A DNA stretch of 64,000 nt from CAWUIO01 sp963922455 (GCA_963922455.1 CAWUIO010000008.1:1-64000), one strand, 5' to 3'; numbered from the stretch's first letter, positions 45,653-55,260 are shown. Program-made: numbers and translations. The notes: generated by a model not told the origin, from the sequence alone.

Positions 45653-46618
45653 TTACTCCCGGTAGATCCTGATAGCTTCACTGCGGTTCATATCTGATTT
45701 TAGCACGAGTTGCTTGATGATTTTTCCACCTATTGACACGGATACAGCCGCCGTATTGGGGGGTATTTCACCCAGGTTATGGGCATACAACTCGATAATA
45801 TTCTCGTGTTCAGGGAGGGGCAGGATTAGTTTTTTTGCTTTATGCTTGACGGTATATTTTTCTAAAACCGTTTCCCCATTGATGCGCAGGCTTATGATAT
45901 CACCATCTTGTCGTCCATTGTCCCATAAGGCCAGCGTAATGTACTTTCCCCTTATTCGTAAATCTTCCTTCACATACACCTCACGTTTGGTCTCCGTGGG
46001 AGGATCTACGATCTTGGGAGTAGGCTTAGGTTTCGGTTCGGTTTTTTCTTGACTGCTGAACGGCTTCTGCTCAGGCCTTGTGGGAGTATTATTAGGGGGA
46101 GGCGTTTTTTTTAGGGGAGCAGGGCTTGCTTTTTTTGCCAGCGGCCCTGATACCCGACGGATACTGTAACTACCGGCGTCTTCAAAGGGAGCTAAATTCT
46201 CACAAAATTCGGGTTGGGCTTTCTTTAAGCGCCATTTGCCTTCTAGAGTATAACAATTGAGTAGCTTAGAAAAATAATACCCATCCAATACAATACCTCC
46301 CCCGGAAACAAGACTTGTTTCATGTAATATGACACTGTCTCCCTGTAACTCCCCTACAAGCTGAGAAGAACTAGCTTCGGAGGTAGGCAGACTTTCCCAA
46401 ATAAAATAACCATACACCCGCTTCCCCTTCACTTGGTTTATCTCAATAGTCATGGGATACCTTTCATTAATTCCACAAGAGTATTGGTGAAATTCTCCTA
46501 CCCAAACCCCTTTTAAAAATTCAGCGGAGCCATAGGTTTGATAGCAATCTCCATTTTGGGCAATTAGAGGACTATAGCCAAATAGGAAGTAAATAGCCAG
46601 GTACACATACTTTTTCAT
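45653..46618 (-). CDS. Exported two-domain protein with proline/lysine-rich linker
   Basis: A 321-residue protein with a signal peptide (ending GYSPLIAQ). The N-terminal domain (about 35-150) is beta-rich, with GVWVGEFHQYSCG and TLEGKWRLKK, a lipocalin-like pattern. Residues about 165-215 form a Pro/Lys/Thr linker. The C-terminal domain contains LALWDNGRQDGDIISLRING, HNLGEIPPNTAAVSVSIGG and LKSDMNRSEAI, a module I recognise from other Bacteroidota secreted proteins, without known function. It lies 65 nt downstream of the TPR-like gene on the same strand. Confidence 0.75.
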   Translation of the reverse strand: MKKYVYLAIYFLFGYSPLIAQNGDCYQTYGSAEFLKGVWVGEFHQYSCGINERYPMTIEINQVKGKRVYGYFIWESLPTSEASSSQLVGELQGDSVILHETSLVSGGGIVLDGYYFSKLLNCYTLEGKWRLKKAQPEFCENLAPFEDAGSYSIRRVSGPLAKKASPAPLKKTPPPNNTPTRPEQKPFSSQEKTEPKPKPTPKIVDPPTETKREVYVKEDLRIRGKYITLALWDNGRQDGDIISLRINGETVLEKYTVKHKAKKLILPLPEHENIIELYAHNLGEIPPNTAAVSVSIGGKIIKQLVLKSDMNRSEAIRIYRE

Positions 46619-46683
46619 ACGGGATAGTTTTTTTTTAATTTACCCTTTATACAGGATATCATTACAAAATCCCCAGAAAAAAT

Positions 46684-47829
46684 CTATTTGAGAAAGGCTT
46701 TCGCTTCCTCGATTACCGCAATGGATTCGGAAAGTTTCAAGGCTTTTTTGTAATGGTTCTTGGCAGTTTTTTCATCTCCCCTGGCCTTGGCCAAGCGCGC
46801 TAAGCCCGCGTGGGCCATAGCCACATAATCCTGAGAATACCGGGGATCATACTCTTTATACGAAATCACCTTTTGGTAAAAGCCAGCCGCAGCGGTATTT
46901 TGCTTGTAATATCGTTCTTTCAAGAGGCCCTGAAATAGGTTTTGAGCAATTTGGTATACCACACCCGACTTGGAAGCAAACTTTGCCAGCCCTAGTTCGG
47001 CTTCGGCAAAGCGCCCTACATGTATGAGGCTTTCGGCATATTTGGTAGCAAAAAAGGGGTTTTGGGGATAGAGTTTCAGAAGGTCCTGGCTGCACTGTAA
47101 GCCACTTAGATAATTTTGCTCATATTTATTGTAGATGTCGGTGAGGTAAATCAAGGCTTCTACCTGACTAAATTTACCTTGCTGGGTAGCTAACACGAGA
47201 TGCTTGAGTCCGGCTTGTTTATCCCCATCCGGAAAAAAGACCATAAAGGGTTTTACTACGGGGTGGATCTCTGGGTACTGCTCTGCGTAATACTTGTACA
47301 AACCCGTGGAAAAGTGAAAATCAGGAAACTCACGGGTGAGGTCAAATCCTTTTTTGATATACGTAAACGATTTTTTTCCGTAAGAAGCCGCTTCTACATA
47401 GTCACCCGATTCGGCTTCATAGAGGGCCTTAAGTCCGTGCACCATCATTTGAAAAAAAATACCCTCATAGCTCTTAGGGTTTCTTTCTACCAGCTTATTG
47501 GCATAAACTAGGGTAAGATTGAGATATTGAATATAATGGTTATATTTTGCTTTGTTTTTGGCCATCGGGAAATCTTGCCAAGAAAGTAAATACGCTCGTA
47601 AAAAAGGAGTAACCGGATGTTTGGCATGATTTACCTCCAGTTTTTTTATGAGCGACTCGGCTTTTGGGAAGTTTAGGTTATAAATAGCCTCAATGGCTTC
47701 ATTGCTCACGTTTTTTATTTCTTCCTGAGAAGGACCTTGAGCGCGTAAGGATAAGGTATACAAAAGGAAACAACCGAATAAAACGGTAAAACGAGGTAGA
47801 TTAGGGATGTTTTTTAGGTAGTAAGCCAT
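46684..47829 (-). CDS. Exported helical-repeat (TPR-like) protein
   Basis: A 381-residue protein with a signal peptide (CFLLYTLSLRAQ). The rest is helical repeats in the tetratricopeptide style, for example IYNLNFPKAESLIKKLEVNH, FFATKYAESLIHVGRFAEAELGLAKFA and MAHAGLARLAKARGDEKTAKNHYKKALKLS. The central part (about 130-200) is less regular. TPR proteins mediate protein-protein contacts; the partner is unknown. It and the downstream exported protein appear to form a two-gene unit, divergent from the GNAT gene across 180 bp. Confidence 0.8.
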   Translation of the reverse strand: MAYYLKNIPNLPRFTVLFGCFLLYTLSLRAQGPSQEEIKNVSNEAIEAIYNLNFPKAESLIKKLEVNHAKHPVTPFLRAYLLSWQDFPMAKNKAKYNHYIQYLNLTLVYANKLVERNPKSYEGIFFQMMVHGLKALYEAESGDYVEAASYGKKSFTYIKKGFDLTREFPDFHFSTGLYKYYAEQYPEIHPVVKPFMVFFPDGDKQAGLKHLVLATQQGKFSQVEALIYLTDIYNKYEQNYLSGLQCSQDLLKLYPQNPFFATKYAESLIHVGRFAEAELGLAKFASKSGVVYQIAQNLFQGLLKERYYKQNTAAAGFYQKVISYKEYDPRYSQDYVAMAHAGLARLAKARGDEKTAKNHYKKALKLSESIAVIEEAKAFLK

Positions 47830-48009
47830 GATCCTTGCAATTTATTTGATAACCCGGACTCATAACACCTTAGTCTCCGGATGGGTTTGCTATATGGGTT
47901 CATACTTGCTAATTTTTAGCAAAGAAATCAGCCAGCGTAACATACAGAACACTTCGGTGTATTTATTTTAGTTATAAATCTCATGTAGACCCGGCTATTA
48001 CACCATCCT

Positions 48010-48984
48010 ATGCGAGCAAAATTGCCCCGACACTATGAAATTGCCCAGACCATCCCCCACGAGATGGGTTTGGGATTTCCAAATTTCTTCTTTCACGAAG
48101 AACGGCATGTGCAGGGGCAATCCCCTCAAAACGCTCGTCATTATTACCTGATAGACAGCAAAAGAAGCAAGGTCTTGGCCCGCTACTATGCTTTTGTAAA
48201 AGGAAGTGAAGCCTTCAGCCCGGGCGGGGCCCCCTTTGGCTCCTTGGACCTAGCTCCAGAATTGAGAATGGAGTACTTGGAAACTTTTTGGGATTTTGTA
48301 GAGGATGACCTGCAAAGACAAGGTGTCCAAAGCCTTCGGATCAAATCCTATCCCTTTTCTTATGCCCCATATGCTGCCCCCGTATTGCATTATTTTTTAC
48401 TCAAACGGGGCTATGCTTGTACCCAATTAGACCTCAACTACCACTTAGAAATAGGATCAGGCATGCTCCAAGAAAGAATGCACCCTTCCTTAAGGCGCAA
48501 ATTACAAAAACCCGAGGGAGAAGATTTCCGGTTTAGCGTATGGCAGCAGGTCCAGGCCGAATCGATTTATGCTTTTTTGGCCGCCGGTAGAAGCCGGAAA
48601 GGCTATCCAGTGAGCTTAGGCTTGGATACATTTGCCCGCTTACTAGCCCAATTCCCCGAAGAATTCTTGGTATTTCTGTTGCACCAAGGTGCCTTGCATG
48701 ATGCGGATAACTGGGCAGCTTTGACGGTGGCGGTGAAAGTAAATGAAAATATTCTGTATAACTTTTACCCGGTAGATGCTGCCCGGCACCTGGCTTGGAG
48801 CCCACTTGTCCATTTGCACGCAGAATTGTATGCCTGGTGCCAAAGCCAAGGCTACCAGCAGCTAGATTTGGGGATTGCCACAGATGGGGGCGCCCCTAAT
48901 TATGGCCTGATGCGCTTTAAGAAGCATTTGGGGGCTAGGGAGACGCTCAAACCCGTATATTTTCGGGAGTTTGGGCAAGGTTAA
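48010..48984 (+). CDS. GNAT-fold acyltransferase (FemAB/BioF2-like)
   Basis: A 324-residue cytoplasmic protein. The C-terminal half contains FLVFLLHQGALHDADNWAALTVAVKVNENILYNFYPVD and then HLHAELYAWCQSQGYQQLDLGIAT, the layout of the second GNAT domain of FemAB-type transferases (quoted parts are interrupted here by ordinary residues). The final GLMRFKKHLGARE is also typical. Such enzymes transfer amino acids or acyl groups to peptidoglycan precursors or small molecules; the acceptor here is unknown. The 386-bp gap after it holds structured repeat copy 12 and a candidate promoter for the next gene. Confidence 0.78.
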   Translation: MRAKLPRHYEIAQTIPHEMGLGFPNFFFHEERHVQGQSPQNARHYYLIDSKRSKVLARYYAFVKGSEAFSPGGAPFGSLDLAPELRMEYLETFWDFVEDDLQRQGVQSLRIKSYPFSYAPYAAPVLHYFLLKRGYACTQLDLNYHLEIGSGMLQERMHPSLRRKLQKPEGEDFRFSVWQQVQAESIYAFLAAGRSRKGYPVSLGLDTFARLLAQFPEEFLVFLLHQGALHDADNWAALTVAVKVNENILYNFYPVDAARHLAWSPLVHLHAELYAWCQSQGYQQLDLGIATDGGAPNYGLMRFKKHLGARETLKPVYFREFGQG

Positions 48985-49125
48985 GGCCGATTGGGTTATG
49001 GGAGCTGGTTTTACACTTCAGCCCACAAAGGCCAAGTTTTCTCCCTGCGGTCGGGATAACAATAGAAAAAGCCAGGATTTTCCTGACCAGTCATAGTTTC
49101 CATTCTCTCCTCTCACTTCTTCTTT

Positions 49126-49255
49126 GGCTGAGGGATAGAGCGGCCTGTTTGAGCCCGCCGCTGGCTGTGGGGAGCCGGCGAGTAGCGAAAGCCCGACCCC
49201 GGCGGCACCCTAGGTACTTTTGAAGAGATATTGGAAAATCGCCGGGGGCAGCCCC
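49126..49255 (+). repeat. Structured intergenic element, copy 12 (type A)
   Basis: A full 130-bp copy reading left to right. P1 is GGCTG/CAGCC, the P2 covarying pair is G-C, the R/N pair is A/A and P3 is the 8-bp helix CCCCGGCG/CGCCGGGG around 35 nt. The capping hairpin is CGCTGGC/GCCGGCG with one U-G wobble. A pyrimidine tract (49101-49125) precedes the head. It lies between two rightward genes. Confidence 0.95.
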
Positions 49256-49266
49256 AAGATTTTCTT

Positions 49267-49274
49267 TATATTTG
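49267..49274 (+). promoter_or_regulatory. Candidate Bacteroidota -7 promoter element for the DUF3127 gene
   Basis: TATATTTG matches TAnnTTTG and lies 12 nt beyond the tail of repeat copy 12 and 97 nt before the ATG at 49371. The -33 box is not obvious. Confidence 0.35.
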
Positions 49275-49370
49275 TAAAATTATTTGACAATCTGGTGCAT
49301 AATACTTACCATACTAGCTCAAATAATGGAATGCATTTAAAATCCTAAGCTATTAATTGTTTCGAGTTTC

Positions 49371-49751
49371 ATGAGTCTAGAAATTACAGGAAAACTTTTG
49401 GAAGTCCATCCCGAACAGAGCGGAGAAGGACGCAATGGCACTTGGAGAAAGCGGTCTTTTGTGATTGAGACCCCTGGACAATACCCCAAAAAAGTGTGCA
49501 TCATGGTATGGGGAGACCGCATCCAGTTGCTGGAAAATTTACAAGAAGGTTCAGAATTGAAGGTGGGCTTTGATTTAGAATCCCGGGAGTATAACGGACG
49601 TTGGTACACCGATGTGAAAGCTTGGCGTATTGACCCAGCCAACCCAAGTAATGGGGGCAATGCCGGAGGAGATGCAAGCAGCAGCAGCCCGGATGACCCG
49701 TTCCCCGATGATATGATGTCGCAAGGAAATACCGACGATCTCCCTTTCTAA
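49371..49751 (+). CDS. DUF3127 protein with SSB-like acidic C-terminal tip
   Basis: A 126-residue protein. Residues 1-88 form a compact beta-rich domain (LEITGKLLEVHPEQSGEG, KKVCIMVWGDRIQLLENLQ, WYTDVKAWRIDP) that fits DUF3127 and looks OB-fold-like. A flexible Gly/Ser/Asp linker follows and the chain ends in DDLPF. That ending matches the acidic tip of single-stranded DNA-binding proteins, which recruits replication and repair partners. A DNA-related role is inferred. Its stop codon overlaps that of the convergent sulfotransferase gene. Confidence 0.85.
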   Translation: MSLEITGKLLEVHPEQSGEGRNGTWRKRSFVIETPGQYPKKVCIMVWGDRIQLLENLQEGSELKVGFDLESREYNGRWYTDVKAWRIDPANPSNGGNAGGDASSSSPDDPFPDDMMSQGNTDDLPF

Positions 49752-50719
49752 GCCGGTTGTTCCCGGAACCAAGCGTTCAAATCCTGATCGATCAACTGGG
49801 CGGTTTGCCAGACATCCTTGGCGTATATTTCTTCCAAGATACGCAAGCGAAGTTCGGCATCCAGTTGAGGCCGGGCCAGGTTTTGAGCGCGCAAGTTATT
49901 GAGCTTTTTTTGCCAGTAGGTACTTTGCCGCATTTGATCGAGTAAGGCTGGGGCAAGCTTTTCCAAGGCTCCCCGCAAAATGCTTTGCTGCCCAATAAGG
50001 CGGTCTTTCCATCGATTTTTGACAAAACCCGAAGCATTGAGCCGGAGTTCGGTATCAATTTCAGCTTCGGGATTGACCCCCAAAAAGGTAAAAAGATCTC
50101 GCATCAAGCCTTGGGGATCTTTTTTAAAATCTTCGTAGCGATACACGCGAATTTGTTCCCGCGGAAATATGTCAAAATAGTTTTTCAAGTACGAAAAATA
50201 AAATCCTTCGGTGACTAGGTCGGGGCGACGCCACCAAATGCTGTCGCGGTCAAGAGCATCTTCAAAGCGAGGGCTCGGGAGGCGATTTTCGCGGGCTAAG
50301 TGTAAATAACGAGAGTAGAGCCGGTCGACCGGATGCCGTAAAATGGCAATTAATTTGGTTTTTTCGCCCAATAATTGTCGAATGCGGTGCGGGGCGTGGG
50401 CGTTGTAAAGGTACATGGGAGAGGTTTCGCCGATCGCCTTTTCATTTTCTACTTCTTGAAATAAAGCGCGGTAGTCTTCCCAGGCATACACTGCCTGAGG
50501 GTAGTGATACATCTGTTCGGGATCATCTTTGGCCTCCACTGGCTTCTCGCCCATCAAAGCAAAGAAATTGGGCTCTTTGACCCGGCTCATGAAAATATCA
50601 GGATGTTGGTGTAGGTAATGGTCTAGGGACGTGGTACCCGACTTACCGGCCCCAATTACTAAAAAATTGGGTAGGCGTATGCCCTTCTTCTTACCCGAAA
50701 TAGTTGAATCTTCCTTCAT
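49748..50719 (-). CDS. Sulfotransferase-domain protein
   Basis: About 323 residues from the chosen start at 50719 (MKEDSTISGKKKG). The 5'-phosphosulfate loop of the PAPS site is FLVIGAGKSGTTSLDHYL, and the 3'-phosphate site is AILRHPVDRLYSRY; both are complete. The later YRYEDFKKDPQGLMRDLFTFLG is typical of heparan-type and carbohydrate sulfotransferases. It would transfer sulfate from PAPS to a sugar or lipid; no partner glycosyltransferase is nearby. A frame extension to 50776 is not supported by the family alignment. It is the next gene after smc on the leftward strand, 100 nt away. Confidence 0.87.
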   Translation of the reverse strand: MKEDSTISGKKKGIRLPNFLVIGAGKSGTTSLDHYLHQHPDIFMSRVKEPNFFALMGEKPVEAKDDPEQMYHYPQAVYAWEDYRALFQEVENEKAIGETSPMYLYNAHAPHRIRQLLGEKTKLIAILRHPVDRLYSRYLHLARENRLPSPRFEDALDRDSIWWRRPDLVTEGFYFSYLKNYFDIFPREQIRVYRYEDFKKDPQGLMRDLFTFLGVNPEAEIDTELRLNASGFVKNRWKDRLIGQQSILRGALEKLAPALLDQMRQSTYWQKKLNNLRAQNLARPQLDAELRLRILEEIYAKDVWQTAQLIDQDLNAWFREQPA

Positions 50720-50819
50720 TATGCAGGTGTTTGCCCATATGTACGAAAACACCTGGGTAAAGCTGAAAAATATCATTGGGGGAACCTACGGATGTAGTAT
50801 TCCCAAAAAATGCGTGGCC

Positions 50820-53800
50820 TTACCTTAAAATTTCTTCTTCTACATTGCGCAAATCTACGGGGACTACCGAGGAAACCCCGTCTTCAATCATCGTCACCCC
50901 ATACATGACATCGGCACTGGACATCGTCCGCTTGTTGTGGGTCACCAGGATAAATTGGGACTCTCGCGAAAACTCTTTGATGATCTTGTTAAATTTTTCG
51001 GTGTTGGCATCATCCAGGGGAGCATCTACCTCATCAAAAATACAGAAAGGGGCCGGTTTGAGGAGGTAGAGGGCAAAGAGTAAGGATGTGGAGGTAAGGG
51101 TCTTCTCCCCTCCCGAAAGCTGGTCTATAGTGAGGGGGCGCTTGCCTTTGGGCTGGGCCACAATCTCAATTTTTGATTCCAAGGGGTTTTCGGGATCGCT
51201 GAGGACAAGGTCGGCTTGGTCTTCGGCCGAGAAAAGTGAGCGGAATACCTTGATAAAATTTTCCCGGATTTGCTCAAAGGCTTCCATGAAAGCGGTGCGG
51301 GCGTACCCTTCCATTTCCTCAATGGTTTGCAGGAGAGATTCCTTAGAAGTTTCCAGGTCATTTTTTTGCTCAGAAATGAACCCGTGGCGTTCTTCCATCT
51401 CCTGGAAGGCATCCATGGCCATCGGGTTGATGGTCCCGATGCGCTCCATTTTGAGTTTGGTAGCTTGAACAAACTCTTTAAGTTCTTCCTCGGAGCGCCC
51501 CTCCGGGTCTTCCAATGCTTGGTCAAAAAGCGAATCTAAATCTACTTGAAACTCTACCGAAAGGCGTTCTTGAATACTATTAAGCTCCAAGCTCGTTTCG
51601 TGCATCTGATTACGGAGCTGGTTGATTAAGGATTCAAGGGTATCTTTTTGGCGCTGTTGTTCTTTGAGAAATTTTTCTAAATCGCCGATTTGTCCTTTTA
51701 GTTCAAAATATTGCTTTTCTACGCCGCTTACATTAAGCTCATAGTCTTCGGTACGGCCGTGTAGTTCTTCTACGACTCCCTCATTTTGCTCTTGGTTTTC
51801 CAGTAGTTTTTCTAGGTCTTCTTCTACTTGCACCAAGGTAGATTCATTTTCCTGTATCCTCTGGCTGAGGGTTTGTATTTTCTCCTCTTGGTAAGACTGA
51901 TCCTGTTCTAAGGATTTCACCCGGTTTTCTTGTTGATGAAAAAGAAGGTTTTGGGCATTAAATCGGGTGGATTGCTCGGTGAGGGTTTCGTTTTCAATCT
52001 CAAATTGTTCGCGGAGTTGAGCGATTTCTTCTTCCAGATCGTAGAGTTCGTCCTGGTCTTCGTTGAGTTGGGGCTCTAGCTCTTTCAGGGCTTCTTCCAG
52101 TTGGTAGACCTGGTCTTGTACTTCTCCCCGACGGCTCAAGTTCTTCTCAATGATTTGTTTGAGCTGCTCCATTTTACTTTTGAGGGAAACGTAGCGCTCA
52201 TTAATTTCATTTACTTGGCGATTGGCCTGGCGGTAGGCTTCTTTGAGGTCTTGGTTTTGTTTGAGTGCGGCCAGTTGCCCGCTTTGGGCTTGCAACTGCT
52301 CTTGAAATGTCGTTTCCTCCTCTTCCAGGACTTGGATTTGGTCTTGGAGTTTTTCCAGGTTTTGGGCCCGGCCTAATCTACCTCCCCCTAGGGTGCCTAT
52401 AGAGCCCCCTGTAATACTTTCGGCGCGGGAAACGATCTCTCCAGATAGGCTCACATACGTGGCATTTGCCAGCCTTTTTTCAGGAATTTGGCCTAGATCT
52501 TTGACCAGATAAACCTCCTGAAGCAGAAAATTTAGTAAATCTTTGTATTCAGGGGCATAATGAAGGATTTCCAAGGCTGGTATCAACTCGCCCTCTTCCG
52601 GATTGTACATCAACTCGCTGGGCTTGACTCCCCCAAAAAAACCTTGCCCCAGATCTGAGCCTTCCTCAACTCTTCCTTCGGCCGCTTGAAAATGGTCTAA
52701 AATGAAAAAGCTGGCCTTCCCCTTTTGAGCTTCTTGGAGTAAGGCTATGGCCCGCAAGGCATCGGCTTCGTGGGCCAAAACATAGTAATTTACCCAGGGG
52801 TCCAAATAGGCTTCTACGGCCTTGCGGTATACCTCTTCACAGGCCACTACATCTGAGAGTAGAGGCGCTTCTACCGACCAATCTGGGTTTTGTTGTAGGA
52901 ACTGAAGCGCCTCAGGGAAGCCTTCTAAGTTCTCTAAGAGGGATTTGGTAAATTTATATTCATTTTGGTGGGTAGCCAGTCGTCTTTGTACCTCATATAC
53001 CTGTTCTCGGCTGGCCAGGACTTGTTCTTCCAGGATATTAATATCTTCAGCTTGACGCTCTTCCTGGTCTACCAAGGATTGCATCGCGTCTTTGGCCGTT
53101 TTGAGCTGGGTCGCTACGGCGCTGATCTGGCTTTCGTATTCGTTAAACTCCACCCGGAGCTGTTCAATATTTTGAGCCGTCTTTTCAAATTCCTGGCGAG
53201 AAGAACTGAGTCGGGTTTGCTTGATCTCATAGTCCCGCTTGATAGTGTAGATCTCCGATTGCTTAGCTTGGTATATTTCTTCCCGGCCTCGTAATCTTTG
53301 TTGGATTTCCTGGGTTTTTTCCTTTTGGATTTCGTAGGTTTCGCGGTGGGACTCCAGTTCATCAGAGAGTTGCAGTAAGCTATCCCGCACCTCAATCAAT
53401 TGGCGGCTCTGGCCCTCGAGTCGTTTGCGAATACCCACTTGGTCTTGGATATCTTCAGAAATCAGTTTTCGGGTGTTGTTATTTTTCTCTTCTAAGTGGC
53501 TTATCTGTTGAGCTACCAGTTTTTGTTCGTTCTCGAGGTTCTTAATTTGCTGCTTATGCTCCCGCAACTGGTTTTGCTTGAGCCGTAAAGCCTGCTCATA
53601 GTGCTCCAACTGCCCCTTATGTTGCTCAATGCCCAGCTCTTGCTGGCTGATACTTTCTTGGAGGGCCCCCTTCTTTTCCTCCTCTTCCCGAATACGGGTT
53701 TGCAAGGACTGGTGCACTTCCCGCTGCCGCCGAATGGCTTTTTGGGCATACATTAAGCTATGCTGGCGGTATTTTTCTTGAAGTTTAAAGTAGCGCTCTG

Positions 53801-54434
53801 CTTGTTTGGCCTGTCTTTCCAGGCTACGGAGGTTTTTCTCGATCTCAAAGAGTAAATCCCCTACCCGGCTCAAATCATTGTCTACCTGTTCTAGTTGGGA
53901 AAAGGACTCCTTTTTCCGCATTTTAAACTTGGAGATACCGGCAGCCTTTTCAAATAGAGAGCGACGCGATTGCTCTTTATCGTTTAAGATTTCATCTACT
54001 TTTTTAAGCTCGATGATCGCGTAGCTATCAGGGCCGATACCTGTATCCAAAAATAGGTTATGAATATCTTTAAGGCGGCAACGCACATCATTGATGAGGT
54101 ACTCGCTATCTCCCGTGCGGTGGTAGCGCCGGGTGATGGTCACTTGGGTATATTCGGGCGGCAAGAGTTGCCGGTCGTTATCAAATGTTAGGGATACTTC
54201 GGCTGTGGGGGCCGGTTTGCGCTTTTTGGTGCCGTTAAAGATGATATTTTCCATCTTATCGGAGCGGAGGGAACGGGTTTTTTGCTCCCCGAGTACCCAG
54301 CGGATAGAATCTACCACGTTGGATTTCCCACAACCATTGGGGCCAACGATGCAGGTAACGCCTTCGTTAAACTGGATACCGGCCTGATTTCCAAAGCTTT
54401 TGAAACCTTTTATCTCGAGTTTGCTTAATCGCAT
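50820..54434 (-). CDS. smc: Chromosome segregation protein SMC
   Basis: A 1,204-residue structural maintenance of chromosomes ATPase that loops and organises DNA with ScpA and ScpB. The N-terminal head has Walker A in VGPNGCGKSNVVDSIRWVLG (about 30-49). Two long coiled-coil arms (about 165-500 and 690-1030) flank a hinge (about 510-680). The C-terminal head has the signature LSGGEKTLTSTSLLFALYL and Walker B CIFDEVDAPLDD. The start MRLSKLEIKGFKSFG is the conserved one. No scpA or scpB gene lies in this window. The 223-bp upstream region contains its promoter. Confidence 0.98.
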   Translation of the reverse strand: MRLSKLEIKGFKSFGNQAGIQFNEGVTCIVGPNGCGKSNVVDSIRWVLGEQKTRSLRSDKMENIIFNGTKKRKPAPTAEVSLTFDNDRQLLPPEYTQVTITRRYHRTGDSEYLINDVRCRLKDIHNLFLDTGIGPDSYAIIELKKVDEILNDKEQSRRSLFEKAAGISKFKMRKKESFSQLEQVDNDLSRVGDLLFEIEKNLRSLERQAKQAERYFKLQEKYRQHSLMYAQKAIRRQREVHQSLQTRIREEEEKKGALQESISQQELGIEQHKGQLEHYEQALRLKQNQLREHKQQIKNLENEQKLVAQQISHLEEKNNNTRKLISEDIQDQVGIRKRLEGQSRQLIEVRDSLLQLSDELESHRETYEIQKEKTQEIQQRLRGREEIYQAKQSEIYTIKRDYEIKQTRLSSSRQEFEKTAQNIEQLRVEFNEYESQISAVATQLKTAKDAMQSLVDQEERQAEDINILEEQVLASREQVYEVQRRLATHQNEYKFTKSLLENLEGFPEALQFLQQNPDWSVEAPLLSDVVACEEVYRKAVEAYLDPWVNYYVLAHEADALRAIALLQEAQKGKASFFILDHFQAAEGRVEEGSDLGQGFFGGVKPSELMYNPEEGELIPALEILHYAPEYKDLLNFLLQEVYLVKDLGQIPEKRLANATYVSLSGEIVSRAESITGGSIGTLGGGRLGRAQNLEKLQDQIQVLEEEETTFQEQLQAQSGQLAALKQNQDLKEAYRQANRQVNEINERYVSLKSKMEQLKQIIEKNLSRRGEVQDQVYQLEEALKELEPQLNEDQDELYDLEEEIAQLREQFEIENETLTEQSTRFNAQNLLFHQQENRVKSLEQDQSYQEEKIQTLSQRIQENESTLVQVEEDLEKLLENQEQNEGVVEELHGRTEDYELNVSGVEKQYFELKGQIGDLEKFLKEQQRQKDTLESLINQLRNQMHETSLELNSIQERLSVEFQVDLDSLFDQALEDPEGRSEEELKEFVQATKLKMERIGTINPMAMDAFQEMEERHGFISEQKNDLETSKESLLQTIEEMEGYARTAFMEAFEQIRENFIKVFRSLFSAEDQADLVLSDPENPLESKIEIVAQPKGKRPLTIDQLSGGEKTLTSTSLLFALYLLKPAPFCIFDEVDAPLDDANTEKFNKIIKEFSRESQFILVTHNKRTMSSADVMYGVTMIEDGVSSVVPVDLRNVEEEILR

Positions 54435-54657
54435 GTTTTCTTCTTAGGGCTAGACATTCTCTTAGAAAAAGAAGAGATACTTTAGGTATACGAGAAAATT
54501 CTTTCCTGAACCTGATCTCTCTTCTGGTTTTTTCGTTGAGAAACAAGACCGCAAAAATAAAATATAATCGTAAATTTGGTGATAGTATGATACAATCCCT
54601 CTAGAGTACTTGAGTTAAGCAACTGATTATCTGAGATATAAATTTATTACCTGACCT

Positions 54658-55128
54658 ATGGAAGAGTACATTCAGTTTATCGTTTTTATCGTGGTAGCCC
54701 TCCTGTATAACCTCTTTGGGGCGAGTAATAAAAAGAAGAAGCAGGCTCCTAAGCCTAAAAAACGCCCGCAAAGGCCCCAAAACCGCCCCCAAGTCAGCAA
54801 TAAGCCTCTGCCCCAAAAGTCCCCCATGGAAATTTTTGCCGAATTGACCGGTAAAACCAACATGGCAAATACCTTCCAAACCCAAAAGAAGCCAGATCCT
54901 TACTACACCGACCAAGAAGGCCACTCGCTGGAAGGCAAGAGCTTGGAGTACATTCCCAAGCCCACGACCATGAATGACCCTTATGCCTACAAAAAGAAAC
55001 GTAAAAAGCCCACCAAACTAGTAAAACCCCAAAAAGCCGCCAAGCGAAAGCCAACTATCCGATTTGAAGATGCTGCCGACCTAAAAAAAGCTTTTATCCT
55101 CTCCGAGATTTTTCAGCGAAAGTTTTAG
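54658..55128 (+). CDS. Small membrane-anchored basic protein of unknown function
   Basis: A 156-residue protein with an N-terminal transmembrane helix (YIQFIVFIVVALLYNLFG). A very basic Lys/Pro linker (about 25-50) follows, then a low-complexity region and a C-terminal segment DAADLKKAFILSEIFQRKF. Similar C-terminal endings (acidic-LxxAxIxSEIxxRxx) are, from memory, conserved in small Bacteroidota membrane proteins. The role is unknown; the conserved tail suggests a docking site. It is divergent from smc across 223 bp. Structured repeat copy 13 begins 2 nt after its stop codon. Confidence 0.72.
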   Translation: MEEYIQFIVFIVVALLYNLFGASNKKKKQAPKPKKRPQRPQNRPQVSNKPLPQKSPMEIFAELTGKTNMANTFQTQKKPDPYYTDQEGHSLEGKSLEYIPKPTTMNDPYAYKKKRKKPTKLVKPQKAAKRKPTIRFEDAADLKKAFILSEIFQRKF

Positions 55129-55130
55129 TA

Positions 55131-55260
55131 GGGGCTTGCCCGCGCTTTAAACCCAGGGCTTTACCGAAACCTAATGTGCCGGCGCGGGCCGGGCTGTCAC
55201 TACTCGCCTGCCCCCCGCTTGGCCATTTCGGGCTCAGACAGGCCGTTCCATCCCTAAGCT
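55131..55260 (-). repeat. Structured intergenic element, copy 13 (type B)
   Basis: A full 130-bp copy with its head on the right and its tail 2 nt after the stop codon at 55128. P1 is AGCTT/AAGCC, the only copy in which the outermost P1 pair is lost. The P2 covarying pair is A-T, the R/N pair is G/C and P3 is CCCGCGC/GCGCGGG around 36 nt. A CCGGGA heptad repeat follows the head at 55271-55292. Confidence 0.92.

Noticed and set aside
49126..49255. Hammerhead-type ribozyme, suggested by GCGAAAGC and CTGTTTGAG in the elements
   Set aside because: The CUGANGA core is absent and the GAAA segment is paired in the P2 register, so the catalytic core cannot form.
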